A DNA stretch of 64,000 nucleotides. It comes from Pseudomonadota bacterium. Lineage in GTDB: Bacteria; Pseudomonadota; Alphaproteobacteria; Rhizobiales; Xanthobacteraceae. A program made the translations under genes and the position numbers. The stretch lies in contig JAEWFG010000012.1 of assembly GCA_023388935.1 (NCBI GenBank), positions 1 to 64,000 of the forward strand, in the 5' to 3' direction. Position 1 is the stretch's first letter; each line of letters opens with the position of its first letter. Shown piece by piece: positions 21,162 through 29,634 of this stretch. Under the pieces are notes generated by a model. That model searched no databases. It had not been told where the DNA came from and was given only the letters and a program-made list of their open reading frames with translations.

Positions 21162-22339
21162 TGACGCTGACTGCCCCAACCCCGATCGAGACCACCGCGA
21201 AGACCCCGCTGGGCGAAGCCGTGCCGATCACGCGTAAGCCGTTCGCGCCGTCGCCGCTCAACAAGCGGCGCTGGGAGAATTTCAAGGCGAACCGGCGCGG
21301 CTACTGGTCGTTCTGGATCTTCATGGTCCTGTTCGTGGTGTCGCTGTTCGCCGAGCTGATCGCCAACGACCGGCCGTTCCTGATCAAATATGACGGCCAT
21401 CTCTACTGGCCGGCCTTCATCACCTATTCGGAGACGACCTTCGGGGGCGACTTCGAGACTGCCGCCGACTACCGCGATCCCTATTTGCAGAAGCTGATCA
21501 AGGACAAGGGCGGCACCATCGTCTGGCCGCTGATCCGCTACTCCTACGACACCCACAATCTCGATCTGCCGACGCCGGCCCCGTCGCCGCCGACCTGGAT
21601 GCTGACGGAAGCGCAGTGCAAGCCCGTGGTCGAGAAGAAGGGGCTGAAGAGCTGCCGCGACCTCGAATACAACTGGCTCGGCACCGATGACCAGGGCCGT
21701 GACGTCGTGGCGCGACTGATCTACGGCTTCCGCATCTCGGTGCTGTTCGGCCTGTGCCTCACCATCGTCTCCTCGGTCGTCGGCGTCGCGGCAGGCGGCA
21801 TCCAGGGCTATTTCGGCGGCTGGATCGATCTCACCTTCCAGCGCTTCATCGAGATATGGACCGCGATCCCCTCGCTCTATCTGCTGCTGATCCTGTCGTC
21901 GGTACTGGTGCCCGGCTTCTTCGTGCTGCTCGGCATCCTGCTGCTGTTCTCATGGGTATCGCTGGTCGGCCTCGTGCGTGCCGAATTCCTGCGCGGCCGC
22001 AATTTCGAGTACATCCAGGCGGCACGGGCACTCGGCGTGTCGAATGCGGTGATCATGTTCCGGCACTTGTTGCCGAATGCGATGGTCGCCACCATGACGT
22101 TCCTGCCGTTCATCGTGTCGTCCTCGGTGATGACGCTGACGGCGCTTGACTTCCTAGGCTTCGGCCTGCCGCCGGGCTCGCCCTCGCTTGGTGAGCTGTT
22201 GTCGCAGGGCAAGTCGAACGTGCAGGCGCCGTGGCTCGGCTTCACCGGCTTCTTCTCGGTCGCGATCATGCTGTCGCTGCTGATCTTCATCGGCGAAGCC
22301 GTGCGCGACGCCTTCGATCCGCGCAAGACGTTCAGGTAG
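21161..22339 (+). CDS. yejE: Peptide ABC transporter permease, YejE-like
   Basis: ATG 21161 shares one base with the yejB stop and follows GGGAGG. The 392-residue protein has the YejE-type N-terminus (NKRRWENFKANRRGYWSFW), then a periplasmic insert containing the paired cysteines AQCKPVVEKKGLKSC. The permease domain has NWLGTDDQGRDVVARLIYGF and the coupling loop EYIQAARALGVSNAVIMFRH. Second half of the membrane channel. Confidence 0.92.
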   Translation: MTLTAPTPIETTAKTPLGEAVPITRKPFAPSPLNKRRWENFKANRRGYWSFWIFMVLFVVSLFAELIANDRPFLIKYDGHLYWPAFITYSETTFGGDFETAADYRDPYLQKLIKDKGGTIVWPLIRYSYDTHNLDLPTPAPSPPTWMLTEAQCKPVVEKKGLKSCRDLEYNWLGTDDQGRDVVARLIYGFRISVLFGLCLTIVSSVVGVAAGGIQGYFGGWIDLTFQRFIEIWTAIPSLYLLLILSSVLVPGFFVLLGILLLFSWVSLVGLVRAEFLRGRNFEYIQAARALGVSNAVIMFRHLLPNAMVATMTFLPFIVSSSVMTLTALDFLGFGLPPGSPSLGELLSQGKSNVQAPWLGFTGFFSVAIMLSLLIFIGEAVRDAFDPRKTFR

Positions 22340-22342
22340 ACG

Positions 22343-23980
22343 ATGGACGCGATCAACCAGCCATTGCTTGCCGTGCGCGACCTCTCGGTGGCCTTCCACC
22401 AGGGCGGCGCCACCACGCTCGCGGTCGACAAGGTGTCGTTCCAGATCAGGCGCGGCGAATGCGTGGCGCTGGTCGGCGAATCCGGCTCCGGCAAGTCGGT
22501 CAGCGCACTCTCGATCCTGAAGCTCTTGCCCTATCCGAACGCCTCGCATCCCTCGGGCAGCATCCGCTTCAAGGGGCGCGAGTTGATCGACCAGTCCGAG
22601 CCGGAGATGCGGGAGATTCGCGGCAGCGATATCTCCATCATCTTCCAGGAGCCGATGACCTCGCTCAATCCGCTGCATACGATCGAGGCGCAGATCGGCG
22701 AGATCATCCAGCTGCACAATCCGACCAGCAACGCCGTTGCGCGCAAGCGCACGCTGGAATTGCTGACGCAGGTCGGCATTCCCGAGCCCGAAACCCGGCT
22801 GAAGAGCTACCCGCATCAGCTATCCGGTGGCCAGCGCCAGCGCGTGATGATCGCGATGGCACTCGCCAACGAGCCGGACCTCCTGATCGCGGACGAGCCC
22901 ACCACCGCGCTCGATGTCACCGTGCAGGCGCAGATCCTGGCGCTGCTCGCCGAGATCCGCTCACGTCTCGGCATGAGCCTGCTCTTCATCACCCATGATC
23001 TCGGCATCGTGCGCCGCATCGCCGATACCGTCTGCGTCATGAAGGGCGGCAAGATCGTCGAGCAGGGGCCGGTCGAACAGGTCTTCAAGGCTCCCAAGTA
23101 TCCCTATACGCGCGACCTGCTCGCAGCGGAGCCGAAGCCCGACCCGGCGCCGCCGCAGCCTGGTGCGCCAGTGGTGATATCGGCCGACGACCTGAAGGTG
23201 TGGTTTCCGATCAAGCGCGGCTTTATGCGCAAGACGGTCGGCCACATCAAGGCGGTCGACGGCGTCAGCGTTGCCGTACGCAAGGGCGAGACGCTCGGCG
23301 TCGTCGGCGAATCCGGCTCGGGCAAGACCACGCTGGGCCTCGCTCTGCTGCGCCTGATCTCCTCGAACGGGCGAATCGTGTTCCTGGGTAAAGATATCCA
23401 GGGCCTGCGCTTCAAGGAGATGCGGCCGTTCCGGCGCGACATGCAGATCGTGTTCCAGGATCCGTTCGGCTCGCTCAGCCCGCGCATGTCGGTCGCCGAC
23501 ATCATCGCGGAAGGCCTCACCGTGCATCAACCGAAACTGTCGCGCGAGGAGCGCGAGGCGCGTGTCGTCAAGGCGCTCGAGGACGTCGGGCTGAAGGCGG
23601 ACACCCGCTACCGCTATCCGCACGAGTTCTCCGGCGGCCAGCGCCAGCGCATCAGCATTGCGCGCGCGGTGGTGCTGGAGCCGGATTTCGTCGTGCTGGA
23701 TGAGCCGACCAGCGCGCTCGACATGCTGCTCCAGGCGCAGATGGTGGATCTGTTGCGCGAGCTCCAGCGCAAGCGCGAGCTCACCTACATGTTCATTTCG
23801 CACGATCTACGCGTCGTCGCCTCGCTCGCCAGCCATCTCATCGTGATGCGCGGCGGCAAGGTGGTCGAGGAAGGGCAGGCAGCGGAGCTATTCAAGCACC
23901 CGAAGACGGATTACACGCGCGCGCTGTTCGCGGCCGCATTCCGGCTGGAAACGGCCGGGAACGGATCGGTGGCGACATAA
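22343..23980 (+). CDS. yejF: Peptide ABC transporter ATPase with two nucleotide-binding domains, YejF-like
   Basis: A 545-residue fusion of two ABC domains. The first has Walker A GESGSGKSVSAL, signature LSGGQRQR and Walker B LLIADEPTTALD. The second has GESGSGKTTLGL, FSGGQRQR and FVVLDEPTSALD. Oligopeptide C-terminal extensions (YPYTRDLLAAEPKP and DYTRALFAA) follow each domain. It energises YejBE. It starts 3 bases after yejE and ends the operon; a partial palindromic repeat follows at about 23987-24010. Confidence 0.94.
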   Translation: MDAINQPLLAVRDLSVAFHQGGATTLAVDKVSFQIRRGECVALVGESGSGKSVSALSILKLLPYPNASHPSGSIRFKGRELIDQSEPEMREIRGSDISIIFQEPMTSLNPLHTIEAQIGEIIQLHNPTSNAVARKRTLELLTQVGIPEPETRLKSYPHQLSGGQRQRVMIAMALANEPDLLIADEPTTALDVTVQAQILALLAEIRSRLGMSLLFITHDLGIVRRIADTVCVMKGGKIVEQGPVEQVFKAPKYPYTRDLLAAEPKPDPAPPQPGAPVVISADDLKVWFPIKRGFMRKTVGHIKAVDGVSVAVRKGETLGVVGESGSGKTTLGLALLRLISSNGRIVFLGKDIQGLRFKEMRPFRRDMQIVFQDPFGSLSPRMSVADIIAEGLTVHQPKLSREEREARVVKALEDVGLKADTRYRYPHEFSGGQRQRISIARAVVLEPDFVVLDEPTSALDMLLQAQMVDLLRELQRKRELTYMFISHDLRVVASLASHLIVMRGGKVVEEGQAAELFKHPKTDYTRALFAAAFRLETAGNGSVAT

Positions 23981-23986
23981 CTTCCG

Positions 23987-24010
23987 TCATTCCGGGGCGC
24001 GCTGGCACGT
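23987..24010 (+). repeat. Partial palindromic intergenic repeat
   Basis: GTCATTCCGGGGCGCGCTGG is the left arm of the element complete at 7086-7189; the right arm is lost. It sits between the convergent yejF and tauE genes. Confidence 0.6.
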
Positions 24011-24024
24011 CTTCGGGATATCAA

Positions 24025-24804
24025 TCACATCAGGCCGAGATTGCGGACCAGCATATAGATCGCCACCGCGAATATGAGCGCAGCGAACACGGTGTTCAAT
24101 GCACCCTTGCGCGCGGCGAGCGAGCCGGCGGAGCGGGCGCCGAGCAGCCCGCCGAGAACTCCACCGACGATAAATAACGCGGCAAGGTACCAATCCACCA
24201 GGCCGGACAGTGCGTAATTGGCCGCCGTAGTCAGCCCAAAGGCGGTTACCGCGACCAGAGAGGAGCCGACCGCATAGAGGATCGGCATGCCGGTTGCAGC
24301 GATCAGCGCCGGCACGATCAGAAAGCCGCCCCCGATCCCGAAGAAGCCGGATAAAGCTCCCGTGACGAGCCCCAAGGCGAGGAGCTTCGGCAGATTCTCC
24401 CGGTTGAGCCGAACCGACGGCTCGCCCAAGTCGGAGCGGCCCCTCAGCATCAGCGCGCCGACCACCATCATGACAATGGCGAACAACGCCAGCAGCTTCT
24501 GGCCCTCGACGATCTTGCCGAGGGTGGAGCCGAGAAAGGCGCCGGCCACGCCTGCGAGTGCGAATACGGAAGCGCAGCGCCACTTCACGTTGCCGGCGCG
24601 GGCGTGGTTGACGAGGTTCGCAGCAGCGTTCGCCGCGACGGCGATGGCGCTGGTCCCGATCGCTACGTGAGGATTCGGCACCCCGACCAGATAGACGAGG
24701 AGTGGCACGGCCAAAATCGAGCCGCCGCCTCCAACCAGCCCGAGCGAAAAGCCGGTTAATGAGCCAGAGGCGAGGCCGAGCGCGCCTTGGGTCAGCGACA
24801 ACAT
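24025..24804 (-). CDS. Sulfite exporter TauE/SafE family protein
   Basis: A 259-residue integral membrane protein with about eight hydrophobic segments. It shows the two internal repeats of the TauE/SafE family: SGSLTGFSLGLVGGGGSILA at the N-terminus and TGALSGFFGIGGGFLIVPAL near residue 150. These glycine-rich turns line the anion path. It is the last gene of a bigR-rhodanese-tauE operon, so its cargo is probably sulfite or a related sulfur anion formed when persulfide is oxidised. Confidence 0.9.
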   Translation of the reverse strand: MLSLTQGALGLASGSLTGFSLGLVGGGGSILAVPLLVYLVGVPNPHVAIGTSAIAVAANAAANLVNHARAGNVKWRCASVFALAGVAGAFLGSTLGKIVEGQKLLALFAIVMMVVGALMLRGRSDLGEPSVRLNRENLPKLLALGLVTGALSGFFGIGGGFLIVPALIAATGMPILYAVGSSLVAVTAFGLTTAANYALSGLVDWYLAALFIVGGVLGGLLGARSAGSLAARKGALNTVFAALIFAVAIYMLVRNLGLM

Positions 24805-24833
24805 GATGGGCGACTCCTCATTTCAAGCCACTG

Positions 24834-25382
24834 TCACGCGGCTCGTGTGACCGCGCCGTAGACGCTGCGGTTCCAAGGTGCGCGCATGAGAATGCGGGCC
24901 ATGCCGCAAAAGCCGGTGACGCCGGCCGTGATCAACCCTGCGCTGACGAAGGCCGGCACGGCGAAAAACCACGACGACACGAAGAGACCGAGCAGAGTGC
25001 CGACGAAGGCAAGACTTCCGGCTCCAATCTGCACCTGGCGCTGAAGTTCCAGCGGTTGGTGCCGATCGCTCACGACCGGCAGGCCCGCCTTGCGCCAGGC
25101 GTCGAGCCCGCCTTCGATGATGAAGGCTTCGCAGGTTTCACCAAGCTTCGCCGCGAGCCGTAGCGCGTTCGCCTGGGTACGCACGCCGCTCCTGCAATGA
25201 AAGATGACCGGCCTGCCCTGATGCACGTCGAGGTCTGCCTCGTGCAGCTTCGACAAGGGCAGGTGCTGCGCGCCGGGGATGTTTTCGCGGGCGTGCTCGT
25301 CGGCTTCGCGGATATCAACGAGGAGAGCGCCGCTGTCGAGAAGACGGCGCGCCTCGGATGGCTTGATTGTGGGGAGCGACAT
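24834..25382 (-). CDS. Rhodanese-like sulfurtransferase with membrane anchor (YgaP-like)
   Basis: 182 residues. A rhodanese domain (about residues 1-105) has the active loop FHCRSGVRT, with catalytic Cys63. A DUF2892-type C-terminal part with two hydrophobic segments (AGSLAFVGTLLGLFVSSWF and FVSAGLITAGVTGFCGMA) follows. YgaP-type proteins carry persulfide on the catalytic cysteine at the inner membrane. It sits 29 bases before tauE and 24 bases after the regulator on the same strand, as in BigR operons. Confidence 0.92.
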   Translation of the reverse strand: MSLPTIKPSEARRLLDSGALLVDIREADEHARENIPGAQHLPLSKLHEADLDVHQGRPVIFHCRSGVRTQANALRLAAKLGETCEAFIIEGGLDAWRKAGLPVVSDRHQPLELQRQVQIGAGSLAFVGTLLGLFVSSWFFAVPAFVSAGLITAGVTGFCGMARILMRAPWNRSVYGAVTRAA

Positions 25383-25406
25383 GACTAGCTCCTCTGCTTT
25401 CCTGAA

Positions 25407-25736
25407 TTAGTTCTTCGCTTTGACGGGCTTGCAAAACAGTCTGTGCAGCGTGGCAAAGAGTTGCTCGATGCGCGGATCGGCGATGCGGTACCAGAGCGTC
25501 TGGCTTTCGCGCCGAAAGGCGACAATGCCCTCCTCGCGCATCTTTGCGAGATGCTGCGACAGGGCAGATTGCGACAGACCCACGGCTTCCGCGAGGGAAC
25601 TCACGTTGCTCTCGCCGCATTCGACGAGTTGACACAGGATCATCAGCCGACGCTCGTTGGCTAGCGCGCGCAGAATGCCGGCAACCTCAACCGCCTGCTT
25701 TTCGAAAGTCTCCAGATCGAAGGTTCGGGGAACCAC
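25407..25736 (-). CDS. bigR: ArsR-family persulfide-responsive repressor, BigR/SqrR-like
   Basis: 109 residues with a winged-helix fold; the recognition helix includes VGLSQSALSQHLAKMREEG. Cys35 (in MILCQLVE) and Cys102 (in RLFCKP) are 67 residues apart, close to the spacing of the redox cysteine pair in BigR and SqrR that forms a tetrasulfide with persulfides and releases DNA. A third cysteine, Cys40, is extra. It starts 92 bases from the divergent blh gene and heads the rhodanese-tauE operon, so it probably represses both directions. The ligand assignment is from family and context. Confidence 0.88.
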   Translation of the reverse strand: MVPRTFDLETFEKQAVEVAGILRALANERRLMILCQLVECGESNVSSLAEAVGLSQSALSQHLAKMREEGIVAFRRESQTLWYRIADPRIEQLFATLHRLFCKPVKAKN

Positions 25737-25751
25737 TGGCCATTCCTTATT

Positions 25752-25783
25752 TTAGATATTGCTTATTTAGATTATGCTAATAT
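25752..25783. promoter_or_regulatory. Candidate BigR operator in the bigR-blh divergent region
   Basis: In an AT-rich 92-bp gap, TTAGATATTGC (25752-25762) and TTAGATTATGC (25767-25777) form a direct repeat with a 15-bp period. The second copy also makes an inverted repeat TTAG-N6-CTAA (25767-25780). Such AT-rich symmetric sites fit ArsR-family binding. It would overlap both promoters. Confidence 0.5.
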
Positions 25784-25828
25784 ACATGTCAAGACCAATC
25801 GAACCGGTGGCATCAGGAGGTTCAAGCC

Positions 25829-26716
25829 ATGCCAGGACAACCCGTCATCAGTGCGTTCTTCGACGAGCCGACCAACACGGTGAGCTATCTGGTCGCCGAT
25901 CCAACGACGAAGAAGGCCGCCATCATCGACCCGGTGTTTGACTACGACCACAATTCGGGCGAGGTGGACACGCGCTCGGTCGAGGCCATGCTGAACGCCG
26001 CCGAAAAGGCGGGCTACACGATCGAATGGGTGCTCGAGACGCATGCCCATGCCGACCATCTCTCGGGCGCCCCCTTCATCAAGGCAAAGACCGGCGCACA
26101 GATCGGCATTGGTGAATACATCAAGGACGTGCAGCGCATCTTCCGGCCGATATTCAACGCCAACGACCTGAAGACGGACGGCAGTGACTTCGATCGTCTC
26201 TTTCGAGACGGCGAGCGCTTCAAGATCGGCGAACTCGATGTGGAGGTGATCTATACGCCCGGGCACACGCCCGCCGACGTCTCTTACAAGATCGGGGAGA
26301 CCGTGTTCGTCGGCGACACCCTGTTCATGCCGGACTACGGCACTGCGCGGGCTGACTTCCCTGGCGGCGACGCGCACAAGCTCTACCGGTCGATCAAGCG
26401 TCTCCTGACGCTGCCGCCCGAGACGCGGCTATTCATGTGTCATGACTATAAGGCTCCCGGCCGCGACACCTACGCCTGGGAGACCACGGTGCGCGAACAG
26501 CGCGAGAAGAACATCCACGTCAAGGAGGGCGTCACCGAGGATGAGTTCGTGGCCATGCGCCAGGCGCGCGATGCCAAGCTCTCGGCGCCGAGGCTGCTGC
26601 TGCCTTCTATCCAGGTCAACATCCGCGCCGGCAAATTCCCGCCGGCCGAAGCCAACGGGGTGCGCTATCTCACCATTCCGGTGACGCTGAAGGGCGGAGC
26701 GCAGACCTGCGTTTAG
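25829..26716 (+). CDS. blh: Metallo-beta-lactamase-fold hydrolase, Blh/persulfide-dioxygenase-like
   Basis: A 295-residue MBL-fold protein with the metal-binding THAHADHLSGA motif near residue 70, TPGHTPADVSY near residue 150, GDTLFMPDYGTARADFPGG near residue 170 and a CHDYK histidine near residue 210. The PDYGTARADFPGG block is typical of ETHE1-like sulfur dioxygenases and Blh, which oxidise glutathione persulfide to sulfite. With rhodanese, TauE and BigR next door, it forms a complete sulfide/persulfide detoxification unit. The start has AGGAGG about 10 bases upstream. There is no C-terminal rhodanese fusion; the rhodanese is separate. Confidence 0.92.
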   Translation: MPGQPVISAFFDEPTNTVSYLVADPTTKKAAIIDPVFDYDHNSGEVDTRSVEAMLNAAEKAGYTIEWVLETHAHADHLSGAPFIKAKTGAQIGIGEYIKDVQRIFRPIFNANDLKTDGSDFDRLFRDGERFKIGELDVEVIYTPGHTPADVSYKIGETVFVGDTLFMPDYGTARADFPGGDAHKLYRSIKRLLTLPPETRLFMCHDYKAPGRDTYAWETTVREQREKNIHVKEGVTEDEFVAMRQARDAKLSAPRLLLPSIQVNIRAGKFPPAEANGVRYLTIPVTLKGGAQTCV

Positions 26717-26773
26717 GCGCCGGCCAGCCGCTATCGTCTGCGACTTTGCGGATCGGTGGCGAGGTGGCTCCCG

Positions 26774-27616
26774 TCAGAGCCGCTTGATGGCAACGACCTC
26801 GCTGCCGGCCTGCTTGATCCGCGCGATGGCCGGCTCGATCGGCTCGATCACCGTCGCCATATGATAGGCGTTGGCGTGAACCATGGTGCTGCCGTCGCGG
26901 ACGATGGCAACATGCCCCTTCCAGAAGATCAGGTCGCCGCGTTGCAGCTTGCTCCGCTCATGCGTCTCCAGCGCGCGGCCGAGACCGGCCTGCTGCATGT
27001 CGCTGTCGCGCGGACAGCCGATGCCGACAGCCTCCAGGGACACTTGCACGAGGCCAGAGCAATCGATGCCGAGGCTGCTCTTGCCGCCCCAGAGATAGGG
27101 CGTCCCGACGAAGCGATCGGCGACGGCAACGAAATCCGGTTCACGGTGATCGAGCGAGGCGAGATGTGCCTTCGGCAAGAATGTTCCGTCGCGCGTCACG
27201 GCGAAGCTGCCGTCCTCGCGCGTAATCGAAATCTTTGATCCCAGCACCAGCGTGTCGGTCGGCGGCAGCTTGATCGAAGGGCCGGGGAAGGCAAACGTCC
27301 GGAGCGCTCTCACCATATGCGTCGGTGCGGCCGAGGGCCGAGCGAACCCGGCATCCGGCAGCCAGCCGACGTAGCCGTCAGCGGCAAGTTGGCCCCAGGC
27401 CCAGCCTTCGCCGTTGCGATCATAGATCGTGACACGCTCGCCGCGCAGAGCCTGCGTCATCAGCATCGCGCTCGACGACGGCTGCTCGCGGACCGGTACG
27501 ATCGCTTCGACCACCTCGAATTCCTCGCCGGTGACGAAGCGATCCGCCTGCACCTTGCCTTCGAGATATTTTGCGGCGAGGTCGCCCCGCGCCGGTGTCA
27601 GCCGCGGATCATGCAT
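26774..27616 (-). CDS. NlpC/P60 family cell-wall hydrolase with SH3 region
   Basis: 280 residues. An N-terminal bacterial SH3-like part (about residues 38-95, with VREQPSSSA and GWAWGQLAADGYVGWLPD) precedes a second small domain. The C-terminal NlpC/P60 papain-like domain (about 160-280) has Cys186 in GIDCSGLVQ and His235 in WKGHVAIV. The family cuts peptide bonds in murein stem peptides. No signal peptide is evident, so it may act on imported muropeptides in the cytosol. It overlaps the end of the upstream aminopeptidase gene by 8 bases, which suggests joint peptide turnover. Confidence 0.92.
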   Translation of the reverse strand: MHDPRLTPARGDLAAKYLEGKVQADRFVTGEEFEVVEAIVPVREQPSSSAMLMTQALRGERVTIYDRNGEGWAWGQLAADGYVGWLPDAGFARPSAAPTHMVRALRTFAFPGPSIKLPPTDTLVLGSKISITREDGSFAVTRDGTFLPKAHLASLDHREPDFVAVADRFVGTPYLWGGKSSLGIDCSGLVQVSLEAVGIGCPRDSDMQQAGLGRALETHERSKLQRGDLIFWKGHVAIVRDGSTMVHANAYHMATVIEPIEPAIARIKQAGSEVVAIKRL

Positions 27617-28982
27617 AACGCTCGCTCAGCACTGTATAGATGGCGCGTGCAGCCTGGCATTCGCCGCCTTCGGGGCGTGCGGGCTTCGCAGACGGCGTCC
27701 AGCCATAGATATCGACATGCAGCCAGCTCCTGGCCTGCTCGACGAAGCGCTGCAGGAACAGCGCGCAGGTGATCGAGCCGGCAAAGCCACCCGACGGCGC
27801 GTTGGTGATGGTGGCCGTCTTGGAGTCCAGCCACGCATCGTAAGGTGGCCACAGCGGCATGCGCCACAACGGATCGTTCTCTTTCACCGCGCAACGCGCG
27901 ACGTCGGCGGCCAGCGTCTCATCATTGGTGTAAAAGGGCGGCAGATCCGGCCCCAGCGCGACGCGTGCCGCGCCGGTCAGTGTGCCCAGATCGATCAGCA
28001 GGTCAGGCTTCTCCTCGTCGGCAAGCGCCAGCGCGTCGGCAAGTACCAGCCGCCCTTCCGCGTCCGTGTTGCCGATCTCGACCGTAATTCCCTTGCGCGA
28101 GGTGAAGATGTCGAGCGGGCGGAAGGCATTGCCGGAAACCGCATTTTCAACGGCCGGAATCAAAACGCGCAGCCGGACCTTCAGCTTGGCATCCATCACC
28201 ATGCGCGCGAGAGCCAGCACGTTGGCGGCGCCGCCCATGTCCTTCTTCATGATCAGCATGCCGCTCGACGGCTTCAGGTCGAGACCGCCGGTGTCGAAGC
28301 AGACGCCCTTGCCGACCAGCGTCACCTTGGGATGGGCGGGATCGCCCCAGCCGATGTCGATCAGCCGCGGTGCTCGGTCCGAGGCCATGCCGACCGCATG
28401 GATCAGCGGAAAATTCGTCTTCAAGTCCTCGTCGACGATGCAGGCGAAGCTTGCGCCGAATTCAGCGGCGAGCCCTTGCGCGGCTGCGGCGAGTTCCCCC
28501 GGGCCCATGTCGTTGGCCGGCGTGTTGATGAGGTCGCGTGCCAGCGTCGCGGCGCTCGCCACGCGATCGATCTCGGCCGTGTCGACCCCCTCCGGCGGCA
28601 CCAGCCGGACGTCCGGCCGATCAGGCTTGCGGTAGCGGCCGAAGCGATAGCACCCCAGTGCAAAAGCAAGCGCCGCCAGCCGTGTATCGTGCGGCGCATT
28701 GGCAAAGCGATACGTGCCCGGCGGCAACAGCCCGGGCAGGGCGCCAGGCCGGAACAGGTCGTGCGATCTTGCACCCTCGTCCTCGAGGCCGAACAGCACC
28801 TGCGCGATGGCGCCGTCGGGCGCGGGCAACGCGAGATAGCCGCCCGGCTTGGCGGCAAAGGCGCTCGCGGCGGCGAACTGGCCTTGCGCCGGCGGCAGCG
28901 TTTCGCGCAACGCATCCCAGCTCGACTTGGTGACGAAGGTGATCGGGATGGCGGTAGGCGACGTCTCGAAGACAGAAGGCAT
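27609..28982 (-). CDS. Leucyl aminopeptidase family (M17) protein
   Basis: About 457 residues from MPSVFETSP at 28982; in-frame ATGs at 29015 and 29072 would extend it, and no ribosome site clearly decides. The M17 catalytic domain is complete: LVGKGVCFDTGGLDLKPS (metal Asp), MLIMKKDMGGAA (Lys), and NTDAEGRLVLADAL (Asp-Glu and Arg signature). It contains two metal ions and removes N-terminal residues from peptides in the cytosol. It is co-oriented and overlaps with the NlpC/P60 gene. The N-terminal domain is divergent, as in the PepB-like branch. Confidence 0.92.
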   Translation of the reverse strand: MPSVFETSPTAIPITFVTKSSWDALRETLPPAQGQFAAASAFAAKPGGYLALPAPDGAIAQVLFGLEDEGARSHDLFRPGALPGLLPPGTYRFANAPHDTRLAALAFALGCYRFGRYRKPDRPDVRLVPPEGVDTAEIDRVASAATLARDLINTPANDMGPGELAAAAQGLAAEFGASFACIVDEDLKTNFPLIHAVGMASDRAPRLIDIGWGDPAHPKVTLVGKGVCFDTGGLDLKPSSGMLIMKKDMGGAANVLALARMVMDAKLKVRLRVLIPAVENAVSGNAFRPLDIFTSRKGITVEIGNTDAEGRLVLADALALADEEKPDLLIDLGTLTGAARVALGPDLPPFYTNDETLAADVARCAVKENDPLWRMPLWPPYDAWLDSKTATITNAPSGGFAGSITCALFLQRFVEQARSWLHVDIYGWTPSAKPARPEGGECQAARAIYTVLSERYA

Positions 28983-29184
28983 TGGCGGGTCCGGATCACT
29001 GATCAAACGGGTCATGCGAATGGAGCAGACTTCGCAGAGTTTCGCCGTCGCTGCAATCGGCTTTGCTGCCACCGCTCAGTGAGCCGCTACTCGCAGCAAG
29101 GGGGCCATGCTAGGTTCCGGACAAAGGCCGCCAGGTGTGGAGATCGCCGGCGATCGAAGACGAAGCCTGCCGGGAGGAAATGCA

Positions 29185-29388
29185 ATGGACGTCGTGTGGA
29201 GCATGGTCACATTCATCGGCCAGGCCGTCGAGGCGATTTTCAGCTATGTCGAGCATCATCATTGGATCTTCGCGTTCCTTGCCGGTGGCTACGTCTTCTA
29301 TCTCCACGACCGCTCCGTACACGCGCGGTTCGATGCGCTCGACAAGCGCATCGACGAAATCCGCAAGCGGCTTGCCATCGAATATTGA
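29185..29388 (+). CDS. Small single-pass membrane protein, unknown function
   Basis: ATG 29185 follows GGGAGGAAA. The 67-residue product has one membrane-spanning stretch (WIFAFLAGGYVFYLHD) and a charged, coiled-coil-like tail (FDALDKRIDEIRKRL). Codon use matches the neighbours, which supports a real gene. I do not recognise the family. It is divergent from the aminopeptidase and alone. Confidence 0.65.
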   Translation: MDVVWSMVTFIGQAVEAIFSYVEHHHWIFAFLAGGYVFYLHDRSVHARFDALDKRIDEIRKRLAIEY

Positions 29389-29634
29389 TCGGGCGCGCGA
29401 AACCATCGTCGCGCGGATCTCGTACCTGTGTTGAGAACCGTCGTTCACGAGAGCGCGGCTGCGGGGCTTTACTAGCGCTGCGGTTGTGGCATTATTGGTT
29501 GGTATTTAAAATTGTGACGTGCGGTTCTGCACGTATCGGGTTCATCCTTGCCCGGACTAGTGCCTGAACCTGATCGTCGAAGGCAATTTATTTCATCGTT
29601 TGGGCGGCGCAGCATTCGCATTGAGCGGCGCAAA

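Noticed and set aside
29517..29534. Perfect inverted repeat ACGTGC-N6-GCACGT before the metallophosphoesterase gene
   Set aside because: A 6-bp arm is too short to claim an operator without copies elsewhere; no T-run, so not a terminator.
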